DNA of 64,000 nucleotides from Streptomyces cyanogenus (GCF_017526105.1 NZ_CP071839.1:5905001-5969000); one strand, 5' to 3'. Counted from the first letter of the stretch, positions 40,873-53,107 are shown. Numbers and translations are program-made. Notes: generated by a model from the letters alone, not told the origin.

Positions 40873-41367
40873 TCACCCGCCGGACGGGCCGCCGGTGTGC
40901 CGCTCCGGTCCGGTGCCGGGCGTCTTCCGCAGGTCCATGCCCTTCGTCGACGTCAGCCCCTGCTCCGGATGCGCCCGGAAGGCCGCCGTCCAGGCCGTGG
41001 GCGGGCAGGACCGGCCGTTGGGGTGCTCCTCGGCGAGCCGCGCCCGCCGGCTGTCCCGTACGACGACCCGGCCGTCCTCCCCGGAGGTCACCGTGAGCCG
41101 CACCGGCACCGGGCCGGCGCCGACGTCGTCCGGGAGCCGTACCGACAGCGACCGGAAAGGATCGCCCGGATCGCCGGACGCCCCCTCGGCACAGTCGCCG
41201 TCCACGCACAGCCGTACCGTCACCGCGTCCCGCTGCCGGCCGAAGTCGGCGGGCCGCCACAGCACGGCGACACCCGACTCCATGTCCATCTGGGTGCACA
41301 ACCCGTCCGGTGCACAGCCCGTCAGGGCCGCTGCCACCGTCCCCAGTGCCACGACGGTCCGCCGCAT
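40873..41367 (-). CDS. Hypothetical lipoprotein
   Basis: The 164-residue protein has a lipoprotein signal peptide (MRRTVVALGTVAAALTGC; lipobox ALTGC, Cys18) and a small beta-rich domain with two more cysteine pairs (LCTQ, RLCVDGDCAEG). I recognise no family. It lies between helD (convergent) and glgB (same strand, 66 bp upstream of it), and may be read through from the glg operon. A role at the outer face of the membrane follows only from the lipobox. Confidence 0.7.
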   Translation of the reverse strand: MRRTVVALGTVAAALTGCAPDGLCTQMDMESGVAVLWRPADFGRQRDAVTVRLCVDGDCAEGASGDPGDPFRSLSVRLPDDVGAGPVPVRLTVTSGEDGRVVVRDSRRARLAEEHPNGRSCPPTAWTAAFRAHPEQGLTSTKGMDLRKTPGTGPERHTGGPSGG

Positions 41368-41433
41368 GTCCTCCCCCTCCGCCCCACCGGGCGCCGAGCG
41401 TATGCGCAGGGTGGGGCGGAGGCAAAGGGCGGG

Positions 41434-43815
41434 TCACGCCGGGCGCAGCCAGACCGTCGCCAGCGGGGGCAGGGTCAGCCGGATGCTCGCCGGGCGGCCG
41501 TGCCAGGGCTGGGCCTCCGGCTTGACGACTTCCGGGTGGGTGACGTCGCTGCCGCCGTAGCGGGCCGCGTCGGTGTTGAGGACCTCCACCCAGGCCGGCA
41601 CGTCGTCCGGCACGCCGAGCCGGTAGTCGTGGCGGACCACCGGGGCCAGGTGGGAGACCGCGAGCAGCGGGGTGCCCTCGGCGTCGCGGCGCAGGAAGGC
41701 GAAGACGTTGTCGTCCGCCGCGTCCCCGGTGATCCACTCGAAGCCCGCCGGATCGGTGTCCCGCTGCCACAGCGCCGGACTCGCCCGGTACACCGCGTTC
41801 AGGTCCCGTACGAGGTCCCGCACGCCCCGGTGGTCCGCCTCGGCGCCGTAGTCCGGGTCGAGCAGCCACCAGTCGGGTCCGCGTGCCTCGGACCACTCGG
41901 CGCCCTGGGCGAACTCCTGCCCCATGAACAACAGCTGCTTGCCGGGGTGGGCCCACATGAAGCCCAGGTAGGCGCGGAGGTTGGCGCGCTGCTGCCACCA
42001 GTCGCCCGGCATCTTCGACACCAGGGACCGCTTGCCGTGCACCACCTCGTCGTGGGAGATCGGCAGGACGTAGTTCTCGCTGTAGGCGTACACCATCGAG
42101 AACGTCATCTCGTGGTGGTGGTAGGCGCGGTGCACCGGATCGTGGCTCATGTACTCCAGCGAGTCGTGCATCCAGCCCATGTTCCACTTCAGGCCGAAAC
42201 CGAGCCCGCCGAAGCCGCTGGGACCCTTGTGGTGGGTGGGCCGGGTGACGCCGTCCCAGGCCGTGGACTCCTCGGCGACGGTCACCACACCGGGGCAGCG
42301 CCGGTAGACGGTGGCGTTCATCTCCTGCAGGAAGGCCACCGCGTCCAGGTTCTCCCGGCCGCCGTGCTCGTTCGGCGTCCACTGGCCCGGCTCGCGCGAG
42401 TAGTCCAGGTAGAGCATCGAGGCGACGGCGTCCACGCGCAGCCCGTCGATGTGGAACTCCTCGCACCAGTACACGGCGTTCGCCACCAGGAAGTTGCGCA
42501 CCTCGCGCCGTCCGAAGTCGAACTCCAGCGTGCCCCAGTCGGGATGGGCGGCGCGCCGGGGGTCGTGGTGCTCGTACAGCGGACGCCCGTCGAACTCGGC
42601 GAGTGCCCAGTCGTCGCGCGGGAAGTGCGCCGGCACCCAGTCCATCAGCACCCCGATGCCGGCCTGGTGCAGCCGGTCCAGCAGGTACTTGAAGTCGTCC
42701 GGGGTGCCGAGCCGGGCCGTCGGCGCGTAGAAACCGGTGACCTGGTAGCCCCACGAACCTCCGAAGGGGTGCTCGGCGACCGGCATCAGCTCCACGTGGG
42801 TGAAGCCCAGCTCGCTCACGTACGCGGGAAGCTCCTCGGCCAGCCGGCGGTACGTCAGCCCCGGCCGCCAGGACGGCAGGTGGACCTCGTAGACGGAGAA
42901 GGGGGCCTCGTGGACCGGGGTCTCCGCCCGGCGCGCCAGCCACTGCGCGTCACCCCACTCGTGGTGCGAGGCGTCCACGACCGAGGAGGTGGCGGGCGGC
43001 ACCTCGGTACGGCGGGCCAGCGGGTCGGCGCGCAGGGTGCGCGAGCCGTCCGGGCGGGTGATCTCGAACTTGTACAGCTCGCCCTCGCCGATCCCCGGCA
43101 CGAACAGCTCCCAGACCCCGGTGCCGCCGAGCGAGCGCATCGGGAAACCGGTGCCGTCCCAGAAGTTGAAACCGCCCGTGACCCGCACACCCCGCGCGTT
43201 CGGCGCCCACACCGCGAACCGGGTCCCGGTGACGCCCTGGTGGGTGGTGACATGGGCGCCGAGCGCCTGCCACAGCTGCTCGTGCCGGCCCTCCCCGATC
43301 AGGTGCAGGTCCAGCTCGCCGAGGGTCGGCAGGAAACGGTAGGCGTCCTCCGTCTCGTGCACCGTGCCGTCGTACGTCACCAGCAGCCGGTGGACGGGGA
43401 CCTCGGAGAGCGGGAGCAGGCCGGAGAAGAAGCCGTCGCCGTCGTCGTGCAGCTCGGCCCGCAGCCCGTCCGCGACCACGGTGACCGCCTGGGCGTACGG
43501 GCGGAACGCGCGGAAGGCGACCCCGCCCGGCACCGGGTGCGCGCCCAGCACGGAGTGCGGATCGTGGTGGGTGCCGTCCAGCAGCCGCGCACGGTCACCG
43601 GCGTCGACGGCCGGGGACACGGCGACCTCGGCAGGAGGCGCCGCTGCCTGCGGGGGGACCGCCGCGGCGGGCGCCGGTGCCTGCGGCGGGACGTCCACGG
43701 CGGGCGCCGGCGCCTGCGGGGGTACCTCCTGGGCCGGCGCCTTCCGGGCGGCGGTCTTCTTCCTGGCCGCGGTTTCCTTCTTGGCCGGGGACGGCTTGTT
43801 GGCCTTGGGGGTCAC
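41434..43815 (-). CDS. glgB: 1,4-alpha-glucan branching enzyme (GlgB)
   Basis: The 793-residue enzyme has an N-terminal linker rich in Lys/Ala and then PQAPAP repeats (~1-60), CBM48 domains ([19 protein letters not shown]; later [25 protein letters not shown]), the GH13 barrel and a C-terminal beta domain. Catalytic residues are in [15 protein letters not shown] (nucleophile Asp), VTVAEES (acid/base Glu) and ISHDEVVHG (Asp). It introduces alpha-1,6 branches, which GlgE then extends. GTG 43815 follows AGGAGG and overlaps the maltokinase stop by 4 bp. The N-terminal 60 residues are low-complexity and probably flexible. It is the last gene of the glgE-treS-mak-glgB operon. Confidence 0.96.
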   Translation of the reverse strand: MTPKANKPSPAKKETAARKKTAARKAPAQEVPPQAPAPAVDVPPQAPAPAAAVPPQAAAPPAEVAVSPAVDAGDRARLLDGTHHDPHSVLGAHPVPGGVAFRAFRPYAQAVTVVADGLRAELHDDGDGFFSGLLPLSEVPVHRLLVTYDGTVHETEDAYRFLPTLGELDLHLIGEGRHEQLWQALGAHVTTHQGVTGTRFAVWAPNARGVRVTGGFNFWDGTGFPMRSLGGTGVWELFVPGIGEGELYKFEITRPDGSRTLRADPLARRTEVPPATSSVVDASHHEWGDAQWLARRAETPVHEAPFSVYEVHLPSWRPGLTYRRLAEELPAYVSELGFTHVELMPVAEHPFGGSWGYQVTGFYAPTARLGTPDDFKYLLDRLHQAGIGVLMDWVPAHFPRDDWALAEFDGRPLYEHHDPRRAAHPDWGTLEFDFGRREVRNFLVANAVYWCEEFHIDGLRVDAVASMLYLDYSREPGQWTPNEHGGRENLDAVAFLQEMNATVYRRCPGVVTVAEESTAWDGVTRPTHHKGPSGFGGLGFGLKWNMGWMHDSLEYMSHDPVHRAYHHHEMTFSMVYAYSENYVLPISHDEVVHGKRSLVSKMPGDWWQQRANLRAYLGFMWAHPGKQLLFMGQEFAQGAEWSEARGPDWWLLDPDYGAEADHRGVRDLVRDLNAVYRASPALWQRDTDPAGFEWITGDAADDNVFAFLRRDAEGTPLLAVSHLAPVVRHDYRLGVPDDVPAWVEVLNTDAARYGGSDVTHPEVVKPEAQPWHGRPASIRLTLPPLATVWLRPA

Positions 43816-45203
43816 GGACGAGCCTCCTGGTCGGGCAGGGCGAGGCGGCGCACCGCGTTCAGCGGCACGGGCAGCCAGTCGGGGCGGTGCCGGGCCTCGT
43901 AGACGACCTCGTAGACCGCCTTGTCGGTCTCGTAGGCCCGCAGCAGCACCGGGTCGGTGCGTGGATCGCGGCCGGCGACCTCCGCGTACCCGGAGCAGTA
44001 GGCGGCCCGGCAGGCGTGCGCCCAGTCCGGGGCGGGCGGGGTCACCGAGTGGGCCGCGTAGTCGAAGGAGCGGAGCATCCCCGCGATGTCCCGCACCGGC
44101 GGCTGCGGCATGCGCCGCTCGGCCAGCGGACGGGCCGGCTCGCCCTCGAAGTCGATCAGCGACCAGTCCCCGGACGGCGAGCGCAGGCACTGCCCGAGGT
44201 GCAGGTCGCCGTGGACCCGCTGGGCGGTCCAGGTCTGGCCCTCGGCGGCCAGATCGGCCAGCGCCGTGTAGGCCGAGCGCAGCCCGTCCTCGTACGGCCG
44301 CAGTGCCGGCACCGCCTGCGCGGCCGCCGCCAGCCGCTCGGTCATGCCGCCGACCAGCAGCTCCAGTTGTGCGTGGCCGAGGCTGACCGTCGGCAGGGCG
44401 CGGGCGAGCGCGGTGTGCACCTCGGCGGTGGCCCGGCCCAGCGCGCGGGACTCGGCGGCGAAGTCCTCGCCCTTGGCCAGCTCGCGCAGCGCCAGCTCCC
44501 AGCCGTCGGCGGCCCCGCTCACGAACGGCTGGAGCACGGCCAGCACGTACGACTGCGCGTCCACGTCGGCGTGCAGCCAGGCCGTCGGCGCGGGCACCCG
44601 GGGGCAGCCCTCGCGGGCCAGGGCCAGCGGTATCTCCAGGTCGGGGTTGACGCCGGGCACCACCCGGCGCAACAGCTTGAGAATGAACGTATCTCCGTAG
44701 ACCACCGACGAGTTGGACTGCTCGGCGGTCATCAGCCGGGCCACCAGACCGGCCCGGATCTCCTGCCCGGACTCCCGCTCGAAGCGCAGCGCGCCGATGC
44801 GGGCCCGGGTGCGCAGGGCCTCCAGCAGGACCTCGGCGGGCCGGGGGTCGTACAGGGCCTCGTACACCGTGCGTCCGGCGAGCGGGCCCTGCGTCACATG
44901 GCCGATCAGCGCGGGCGCCAGCCGGGGCGGCAGCGCCTCGCGCACGCCTATGAGGAGCTGGTAGGAGTCGCCGGGGTGCGGCGGGGCGCCCGGCGCGTCG
45001 GGCTGATGGACGCGCAGCAGCAGGTGGTACAGGCCCAGCCGGCCGTCGGGTGGCAGCAGTTCGGTCACGGAGACGGGCGTGAACCCGGTGACCGGACGCC
45101 CCTTGCCCGCGAACCAGCGCTGCCGGGGCAGCCAGGCGCGCAACAAGGGGTCGAGCGAGGTGAGGAGAGGGGTGGTGCCGGAAGAGGTGACCGTATCCGC
45201 CAT
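43812..45203 (-). CDS. mak: Maltokinase (Mak/Pep2)
   Basis: The 463-residue kinase makes maltose 1-phosphate from maltose and ATP in the GlgE pathway. It has the maltokinase N-terminal cap ([31 protein letters not shown]) and an aminoglycoside-phosphotransferase-like catalytic half with [12 protein letters not shown] (catalytic Asp) and [16 protein letters not shown] (DFE metal loop). ATG 45203 is preferred over GTG 45212 because the latter is too close to AAGGA. It ends in a GTGA overlap with glgB and follows treS after a 95-bp gap with a large hairpin. Confidence 0.94.
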   Translation of the reverse strand: MADTVTSSGTTPLLTSLDPLLRAWLPRQRWFAGKGRPVTGFTPVSVTELLPPDGRLGLYHLLLRVHQPDAPGAPPHPGDSYQLLIGVREALPPRLAPALIGHVTQGPLAGRTVYEALYDPRPAEVLLEALRTRARIGALRFERESGQEIRAGLVARLMTAEQSNSSVVYGDTFILKLLRRVVPGVNPDLEIPLALAREGCPRVPAPTAWLHADVDAQSYVLAVLQPFVSGAADGWELALRELAKGEDFAAESRALGRATAEVHTALARALPTVSLGHAQLELLVGGMTERLAAAAQAVPALRPYEDGLRSAYTALADLAAEGQTWTAQRVHGDLHLGQCLRSPSGDWSLIDFEGEPARPLAERRMPQPPVRDIAGMLRSFDYAAHSVTPPAPDWAHACRAAYCSGYAEVAGRDPRTDPVLLRAYETDKAVYEVVYEARHRPDWLPVPLNAVRRLALPDQEARP

Positions 45204-45257
45204 GGGCGTCACGTCCTTTCCCCGGGGGTCGTCGGGGTGTTACTGATGCGTGCCCCG

Positions 45258-45290
45258 GGTGGGGCGGTGAAAACGCCGCACCGCCCCACC
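45258..45290 (-). other. Intercistronic hairpin between treS and mak
   Basis: A 12-bp perfect stem GGTGGGGCGGTG/CACCGCCCCACC with a 9-nt loop lies 8 bp after the treS stop. It may be a partial terminator or an mRNA stabiliser that lowers or protects the upstream glgE-treS message relative to mak-glgB. Confidence 0.6.
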
Positions 45291-45298
45291 GGCTCGCG

Positions 45299-46995
<1,697 letters not shown>

Positions 46996-46999
<4 letters not shown>

Positions 47000-49122
47000 A
47001 TTGTGGGTGACCCTCCGATCTTCGGGGTGGACGGTCGCAGGACGGTGAAGACATGCGCGGGCCTATGACCCGGTTCGAGGCGCACATAGTTGGCCCTGCC
47101 CCAGTTGTAGGTCTCGCCGGTGAGCTCGTCGCGCACCGGCACGGACTCGTGCCAGTCCAGGCCGAGTTGCGGCATGTCCAACGAGACCGTTGCCTCCTGG
47201 GTGTGGTGCGGGTCGAGATTGACGACCACCACGACCGTGTCCGAACCCGTGCTCTTGCTGTAGACGATCACCGCATCCTTGTCGGCGTGATGGAAGTGCA
47301 GGTTCCGCAGGCGCTGTAGCGCCGGGTGTTGCCGTCGGATGGTGTTGAGCCGGGTGATGAGCGGTGCGATGGTGCGTCCCTCGCGCTCGGCGGCCGCCCA
47401 GTCGCGTGGCCTGAGCTGGTACTTCTCCGAGTCCAGGTACTCCTCACCGCCCTGTCGCAGCGGGGTGTTCTCGCACAGCTCGTAACCGGAGTAGATGCCC
47501 CACGTGGGGGAGAGGGTGGCGGCGAGCACGGCCCGCACCTCGAACGCGGGCCGCCCGCCGTGCTGGAGGTATTCGTGCAGGATGTCGGGGGTGTTGGCGA
47601 AGAAGTTCGGCCGCATGTAGGCCGCCGCCTCACCCGACAGCTCCGTCAGGTACTCGGTCAGCTCCTGCTTGCTGTTGCGCCAGGTGAAGTACGTGTACGA
47701 CTGCTGGAAACCGATCTGCGCCAGCGTGTGCATCATCGCCGGCCGGGTGAACGCCTCCGCCAGGAAGATCACGCCGGGGTCCTTGCGGTTGACCTCCGCG
47801 ATGACCCGCTCCCAGAACACCACCGGCTTGGTGTGCGGGTTGTCCACCCGGAAGATGCGGACGCCATGGCTCATCCAGTGGCGCAGGATCCGCACGGTCT
47901 CCGCGACCAGTCCGTCCATGTCGGCGTCGAAGGCGATGGGGTAGATGTCCTGGTACTTCTTCGGCGGGTTCTCGGCGTACGCGATGCTGCCGTCGGGGCG
48001 GTGGCGGAACCACTCGGGGTGCTTGTGCACCCAGGGATGGTCCGGCGAGCACTGCAACGCGAAGTCCAGCGCGATCTCCAGCCCCAGCCTGTCCGCCTCG
48101 GCGACGAAGAAGTCGAAGTCCTCGATGGTGCCCAGGCCGGGGTGGACGGCGTCGTGGCCGCCCTCGGGGGAGCCGATCGCCCAGGGCACGCCGACGTCGT
48201 CCGGGCCGGCGGTGAGGGTGTTGTTGGGGCCCTTGCGGAAGGTCGTGCCGATGGGATGGACCGGCGGCAGGTAGACCACGTCGAAGCCCATGTCCGCGAT
48301 CGGCTTCAGCCGGCGCGCGGCCGTGCGGAAGGTGCCGTGCGGCTGCTCGGCGGTGCCCTCCGAACGCGGGAAGAACTCGTACCACGAGCCGTACAGGGCG
48401 CGTTCACGCTCCACCAGCAGCGGCATCGGATCCGACGCGGTGACCAGCTCCCGCAACGGACAACGCGCCAGCACCGCCTCCACCTCAGGTGACAGGGCCG
48501 TCGCGAGCCGCCAGGCGGCCGGGCGGCCCTCGTCCCGCAGGGCCGCCACCGCGTCCAGGACGGGCGCCCGGTGCTCCTCCGGGACTCCGGCGGCGGCCCG
48601 CTCGTACAACTCGGCGCCCTCCGCCAGCACCAGGTCCGTGTCGATACCGGCCGGGATCTTGATCCGGGCGTGCTGCCGCCAGGTGCCGAGCGGGTCCGAC
48701 CAGGCCTCCACCGTGTAGGTCCAGCGGCCGGGTTCGCCCGCGGTGACCGTGGCGCCCCAGCGGTCGGTGCCGGGGGCCAGTTCCCGCATCGGGGTCCAGG
48801 GGCCGGCCCGGCCCGCCGGGTCCCGCAGCACCACGTTCGCGCCGACGGCGTCGTGGCCCTCCCGGAACACGGTGGCCGACACCTCGAACGACTCTCCGGT
48901 CACCGCCTTCGCGGGCCTGCGTCCGTGCTGGACCACGGGGCGTACGTCCAGGACGGGGATGCGGCCCAGGGTGGTGGCCGCCTCCGGGGACGACCGCTCC
49001 CCGTCCGCGGACGGGCCGGCGGCGCCGGCCGGCGCCACGCCTTTCCTCCCCGTCGTCCTCTTTCCTGCTGCCTTGGTCTTGCTGCCTGTCGGGGGTGCTG
49101 ACGAATGCTGCGTCGCGGGCAT
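46996..49122 (-). CDS. glgE: Alpha-1,4-glucan:maltose-1-phosphate maltosyltransferase (GlgE)
   Basis: The 708-residue GH13_3 enzyme transfers maltosyl units from maltose 1-phosphate to glucans. After a Lys/Ala-rich leader (~1-50) come the N domain ([37 protein letters not shown]), then the barrel with [34 protein letters not shown] (nucleophile Asp in VDN), FLAEAFTRP (acid/base Glu) and [12 protein letters not shown] 49122 follows AGGAG. The leader makes it ~30 residues longer than the characterised S. coelicolor enzyme as I recall it. It is first in the glgE-treS-mak-glgB operon and divergent from glgP across 340 bp. Confidence 0.96.
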
Positions 49123-49462
49123 GACCGCTCCTGTCCGCTTCGACGTGGGTGTGGGCGGATGGACATGGGGAGGTGGGTCCTGCGGAAGTGCTGTGGTGTG
49201 CCTGTGGGGTGTGTACCGGAGGAGCCTTCCCACCCGGCTCGGGTGGGCAATCCGGCACTTTGTTAACTACTCACGCGTACGTCTACGCACAAGACCGGCC
49301 CCTTTCCTGCGAGTGCCCCTTGACCGGGCCTTGACGCCCCGGCAGCCCCGACACCCCGGCCGGTACGTCCCCACCGACCGCGCGGTAACCACTACCGTCG
49401 AAGAAGACGACGAGACGCACAGCGCCGTGCGTCTCACCCCGCGACGCGTCCCGAGGTGGAAT
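49123..49462. other. glgE/glgP divergent regulatory region
   Basis: 340 bp without a convincing gene. It contains a hairpin CCCACCCG/CGGGTGGG (49229-49247) in the glgE leader, an inverted repeat GCGTA-cgtc-TACGC (49275-49288) next to the AT-rich TTTGTTAACTACT, and two CTTGAC-like hexamers (about 49319 and 49331) that could be -35 boxes for glgP. Promoters for both directions must lie here; exact starts cannot be fixed. Confidence 0.5.
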
Positions 49463-52081
49463 GTGAAGGCGATCCGTCGGTTCACCGTCCGTCCCGTACT
49501 CCCCGAACCCCTCCGGCCGCTGAGCGACCTGGCGCGCAATCTGCGCTGGTCCTGGCATGCGGAAACGCGCGATCTGTTCCAGTCCGTCAGCCCAGAGGGC
49601 TGGGCCGGCAGCGGTGGTGACCCGGTCCGCCTGCTGGGGAGTGTGCGGCCGGCCCGGCTGGCCGAACTGGCCGGGGACCGGCGGTTCCTGCGCCGGCTCA
49701 CCGCGGTCGCCGACGACCTCGACGACTATCTGACCGGCGACCGCTGGTACCAGGAGCAGGCCGACGGCCTGCCCGCCGCCATCGCCTACTTCTCGCCCGA
49801 GTTCGGCATCACGGCCGCGCTCCCGCAGTACTCCGGCGGCCTCGGCATCCTCGCCGGCGACCATCTGAAGGCGGCCAGCGACCTCGGGGTGCCGCTGATC
49901 GGGGTCGGACTGCTGTACCGGCACGGGTACTTCCGGCAGACCCTCTCCCGGGACGGCTGGCAGCAGGAGCACTACCCGGTGCTCGACCCCAACGAACTGC
50001 CCCTCACCCAGCTGAAGGAGGCCGACGGCACTCCGGCGCACGTCTCCCTCGCGCTGCCCGGCGGCAGGGCGCTGCGCGCCCGGATCTGGCTGGCACAGGT
50101 GGGCCGGGTACCGCTGCTGCTGCTCGACTCGGACGTGGAGGAGAACGAGCTCGGCGAACGCGGGGTGACCGACCGGCTCTACGGCGGCGGCGGCGAGCAC
50201 CGGCTGCTGCAGGAGATGCTGCTCGGGATAGGAGGTGTGCGGGCCGTACGGACGTACTGCCGGCTCACCGGGCACCCGCAGCCGGAGGTGTTCCACACCA
50301 ACGAGGGCCACGCGGGCTTCCTCGGCCTGGAGCGGATCGCCGAACTGTGCGCGGACGGGCTGGACTTCGACTCGGCGCTGGAGGCCGTGCGGGGCGGCAC
50401 CGTGTTCACCACGCACACCCCCGTGCCGGCCGGCATCGACCGCTTCGACCGGGAGCTGGTCGGCCGGCACTTCGGCCCGGACGCCGAACTCCCCGGCATC
50501 GACGTGCAGCGGATCCTGGCGCTGGGCATGGAGACCTACCCGGGCGGCGAGCCGAACCTGTTCAACATGGCCGTGATGGGGCTGCGGCTGGCCCAGCGGG
50601 CCAACGGGGTGTCGCTGCTGCACGGGCAGGTCAGCCGGAGCATGTTCGCGGGGCTGTGGCCGGGATTCGACCCCGAGGAGGTGCCGATCACCTCCGTGAC
50701 CAACGGGGTGCACGCGCCGACCTGGGTGGCGCCGGAGGTGCTGCGGCTCGGGGCCCGGCAGGTCGGCGCCCAGCGGACCGAGGACGCGCTGAGCGTCGGC
50801 GGCTCCGAACGCTGGGACTCGGTCGCCGACATCCCGGACCAGGAGGTCTGGGAGCTGCGCCGGACCCTGCGCGAACAGCTGGTGCTGGAGGTGCGGGACC
50901 GGCTGCGGGTGTCGTGGCGCCAACGCGGCGCCGGTGACGCGGAGTTGGGCTGGATCGACGGGGTGCTGGACCCGGACGTCCTGACGATCGGCTTCGCGCG
51001 CCGGGTGCCGTCGTACAAACGCCTGACACTGATGCTGCGCGACCGGGACCGCCTGATGGAGTTGCTGCTGCACCCCGAGCACCCGGTCCAGCTCGTGGTC
51101 GCGGGCAAGGCGCACCCGGCGGACGACAGCGGCAAGCGCCTGGTGCAGGAGCTGGTCCGCTTCGCGGACGACCCGCGCGTCCGTCACCGCATCGTCTTCC
51201 TGCCCGACTACGGCATGGCGATGGCGCAGAAGCTCTACCCCGGCTGCGACGTCTGGCTCAACAACCCCCTGCGGCCCCTGGAGGCCTGTGGCACCTCGGG
51301 CATGAAGGCGGCCCTCAACGGCTGCCTGAACCTCTCCGTCCTGGACGGCTGGTGGGACGAGTGGTTCCAGCCGGACTTCGGCTGGGCCATCCCGACGGCG
51401 GACGGCGCGGGCACGGACCCCGACCGCCGCGACGACATCGAGGCGGCGGCCCTCTACGACCTGCTCGAACAGCGGGTCGCACCGCGCTTCTACGAACGCG
51501 GACGCGCCGGCCTGCCCGACCGCTGGATCGAGATGGTCCGCCAGACCCTCTCCCTGCTGGGCCCGAAGGTGCTGGCCGGCCGCATGGTCCGCGAGTACGT
51601 CGACCGGCTCTACGCCCCCGCCGCGCGGGCGCACCGCGCGCTGACCCCGGACACGGCGAGCGAGCTGGCCGCCTGGAAGGACCGGGTGCGGGCGGCCTGG
51701 GCCGGGGTGAGCGTGGACCACGTGGAGACGACGGCGACGACTGCCACGGCGGAGCTGGGCACGACGGTCGGCCTGCGCGTGCGGGTGGCCCTCGGCTCGC
51801 TGACCCCGGACGACGTGGAGGTCCAGGCGGTGTCCGGCCGGGTGGACGCGGAGGACCGCATCACGGACGCCACGGTGGTCCCCCTCAAACCGACCGGCAC
51901 CCCCGACCTGGAGGGCCGCCTCCTCTACGAGGGCCCCCTCTCCCTGGACCGCACCGGCCCCTACGGCTACACGGTCCGCATCCTCCCCACCCACCCCCTC
52001 CTCGCCTCATCCGCCGAACTCGGCCTTTTGGCCGTGCCGTCGGAGGAGGTGGGGGAGGCAGCGGGCATGGTGCTGCGGTGA
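49463..52081 (+). CDS. glgP: Alpha-glucan (glycogen/maltodextrin) phosphorylase, GlgP2/GT35 type
   Basis: The 872-residue enzyme releases glucose 1-phosphate from alpha-1,4-glucans. It belongs to the shorter actinobacterial alpha-glucan phosphorylase type with the N-terminal DUF3417 domain (LRPLSDLARNLRWSWHAETRDLFQSV). Marks are YFSPEFGITAALPQYSGGLGILAGDHLKAASDLG, EVFHTNEGHAGFL, ITSVTNGVHAPTW, FARRVPSYKR and the pyridoxal-phosphate site EACGTSGMKAALNGCLN (Lys). GTG 49463 follows GAGGTGG. The C-terminal ~120 residues form an extra beta domain. It is divergent from glgE, so synthesis and breakdown of glucan share one control region. Confidence 0.95.
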   Translation: MKAIRRFTVRPVLPEPLRPLSDLARNLRWSWHAETRDLFQSVSPEGWAGSGGDPVRLLGSVRPARLAELAGDRRFLRRLTAVADDLDDYLTGDRWYQEQADGLPAAIAYFSPEFGITAALPQYSGGLGILAGDHLKAASDLGVPLIGVGLLYRHGYFRQTLSRDGWQQEHYPVLDPNELPLTQLKEADGTPAHVSLALPGGRALRARIWLAQVGRVPLLLLDSDVEENELGERGVTDRLYGGGGEHRLLQEMLLGIGGVRAVRTYCRLTGHPQPEVFHTNEGHAGFLGLERIAELCADGLDFDSALEAVRGGTVFTTHTPVPAGIDRFDRELVGRHFGPDAELPGIDVQRILALGMETYPGGEPNLFNMAVMGLRLAQRANGVSLLHGQVSRSMFAGLWPGFDPEEVPITSVTNGVHAPTWVAPEVLRLGARQVGAQRTEDALSVGGSERWDSVADIPDQEVWELRRTLREQLVLEVRDRLRVSWRQRGAGDAELGWIDGVLDPDVLTIGFARRVPSYKRLTLMLRDRDRLMELLLHPEHPVQLVVAGKAHPADDSGKRLVQELVRFADDPRVRHRIVFLPDYGMAMAQKLYPGCDVWLNNPLRPLEACGTSGMKAALNGCLNLSVLDGWWDEWFQPDFGWAIPTADGAGTDPDRRDDIEAAALYDLLEQRVAPRFYERGRAGLPDRWIEMVRQTLSLLGPKVLAGRMVREYVDRLYAPAARAHRALTPDTASELAAWKDRVRAAWAGVSVDHVETTATTATAELGTTVGLRVRVALGSLTPDDVEVQAVSGRVDAEDRITDATVVPLKPTGTPDLEGRLLYEGPLSLDRTGPYGYTVRILPTHPLLASSAELGLLAVPSEEVGEAAGMVLR

Positions 52082-52100
52082 GCGTGACCGGCGGTGCCGG

Positions 52101-52193
52101 CTAGCGCGCGTTGAAGGGGTCGATCGCAAACGATTCCTGAACGCTGAGCAGCCGGCATTCGCCGGTCTCGCTGTGAATCCTCGTCGACGTGGA
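52101..52193 (-). pseudogene. Degenerate 3' fragment of a YrhB/Imm35-like gene
   Basis: Immediately after the stop of the 52194-52475 gene and in the same frame, the DNA reads RIHSETGECRLLSVQESFAI then DPFNAR and stop. This aligns with that gene's own end (VHSETGECRFLDIHEVLALE then PFKTE). The offset is exactly 93 bp, and both stops match the same offset. It is a diverged tandem copy of the last ~27 codons with no start of its own. Confidence 0.75.
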
Positions 52194-52475
52194 TCATTCC
52201 GTCTTGAAGGGTTCCAAGGCCAGAACCTCATGGATGTCGAGGAATCGGCACTCGCCGGTCTCGCTGTGCACCGAAATGCAGTTGGGCCCGTAGTTGAAGT
52301 ACTTCTCGTCCCGGGTTTCGATATACTTCACGGACTGGAAGCCGAAATGGAAAAAGTCCCCCTTTTTCGTTGCGAATTCGCCGTTGCCGAAAAGTGCGAC
52401 CTGGTCGCTCCACTCGCCGAACTTCTGACGCAGAGCCTCCGCCGCCAGCCGCTCCGCCTGCCCAATCGTGTACAT
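52194..52475 (-). CDS. YrhB/Imm35-like small protein
   Basis: The 93-residue acidic protein starts MYTIGQAERLAAEALRQKF and has a beta-rich half with FFHFGFQSVKYIETRDEKYF and a final HSETGECRFLDIHEVLAL. The pattern (gly/aromatic strand, then a strand reporting a residue pair ending in D/E-rich helix) resembles YrhB and immunity family Imm35 of polymorphic toxin systems. The GC content is visibly lower than in neighbours. It is flanked downstream by a 93-bp degenerate copy of its own 3' end and upstream by a shorter match. No toxin is next to it, so it may be an orphan immunity gene (inference). Confidence 0.65.
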   Translation of the reverse strand: MYTIGQAERLAAEALRQKFGEWSDQVALFGNGEFATKKGDFFHFGFQSVKYIETRDEKYFNYGPNCISVHSETGECRFLDIHEVLALEPFKTE

Positions 52476-52513
52476 CAGTGCTTTTGCCGGTTATTCCTGA
52501 ACGCCGAGTACGG

Positions 52514-53035
52514 TCATGACTCGGACAGGCCCGCGCACAGTCGCTTCAGTACCGTCCCGCACCTGCGGGCGTACGCGTGTTGCAGGCCGCGGGTGGCCGG
52601 GCCGCCCGCGCGGGCGTACCACGCGGCGCCCTTGCTGAAGGCCGCCACGGTGAGCCAGACCGTGCCGTCGCCGGTGCGGTCGACGACGAAGGCCTCCTCG
52701 CCGCATTCGGGGTGGCCCTGGAGGGTGCCGTAGGCCCAGCCGGCGCGGCGGGGTTCCTCGGTCGTCCATATGACGCGGCAGGGGGCCCTTATGACGCCGG
52801 CCAGGGTGACGGTGACGTCGACGCCGGGTGCCGCGCGGTCGGCGGTGGCGTCGATGCCGACGCCCAGCGCGCGGTGCATCTCCCAGGTCAGGACCGCGTC
52901 GGCGGCTCGCCGGAAGACCTCGTGGCCCTCGCCGAGACGGGTGCGGACGAGCATCGGACGGAAGCCGGGCGGGCAGGACGTCAGATCGTCGCGGGTCGCG
53001 CCGACCGGCTCATAGGTGAAGGGCGCCGAGGACAT
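52514..53035 (-). CDS. DUF1990 family protein
   Basis: The 173-residue protein has the DUF1990 marks: FTYEPVGATR near the start, GEGHEVFRRAADAVLTWEMHRALGV, a central RVIWTTEEPRRAGWAYGTLQGHPECGEEAFVV with the GHPE(x)GEE motif, and FSKGAAWYARAGGPATRGLQHAYARR at the end. It is a beta-barrel-like cytoplasmic family of unknown function. Start ATG 53035. It follows the strong terminator of the M4 protease gene, so it has its own promoter in the short gap or is weakly expressed. Confidence 0.87.
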   Translation of the reverse strand: MSSAPFTYEPVGATRDDLTSCPPGFRPMLVRTRLGEGHEVFRRAADAVLTWEMHRALGVGIDATADRAAPGVDVTVTLAGVIRAPCRVIWTTEEPRRAGWAYGTLQGHPECGEEAFVVDRTGDGTVWLTVAAFSKGAAWYARAGGPATRGLQHAYARRCGTVLKRLCAGLSES

Positions 53036-53048
53036 GGGTCACAAGGGT

Positions 53049-53088
53049 AGGGCGGCACCCGGGAGGCCTTCCTCCCGGGTGCCGCCCT
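53049..53088 (-). terminator. Strong terminator after the M4 protease gene
   Basis: An 18-bp perfect stem (AGGGCGGCACCCGGGAGG with its complement) and a CCTT loop lie 20 bp after the stop at 53108. Confidence 0.85.
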
Positions 53089-53107
53089 GTGTCAGGCCGG
53101 AGGACTA

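Noticed and set aside
49283-51994. 903-codon antisense frame over glgP
   Set aside because: Shadow frame of a high-GC gene; glgP has clear catalytic and pyridoxal-phosphate motifs on the plus strand.
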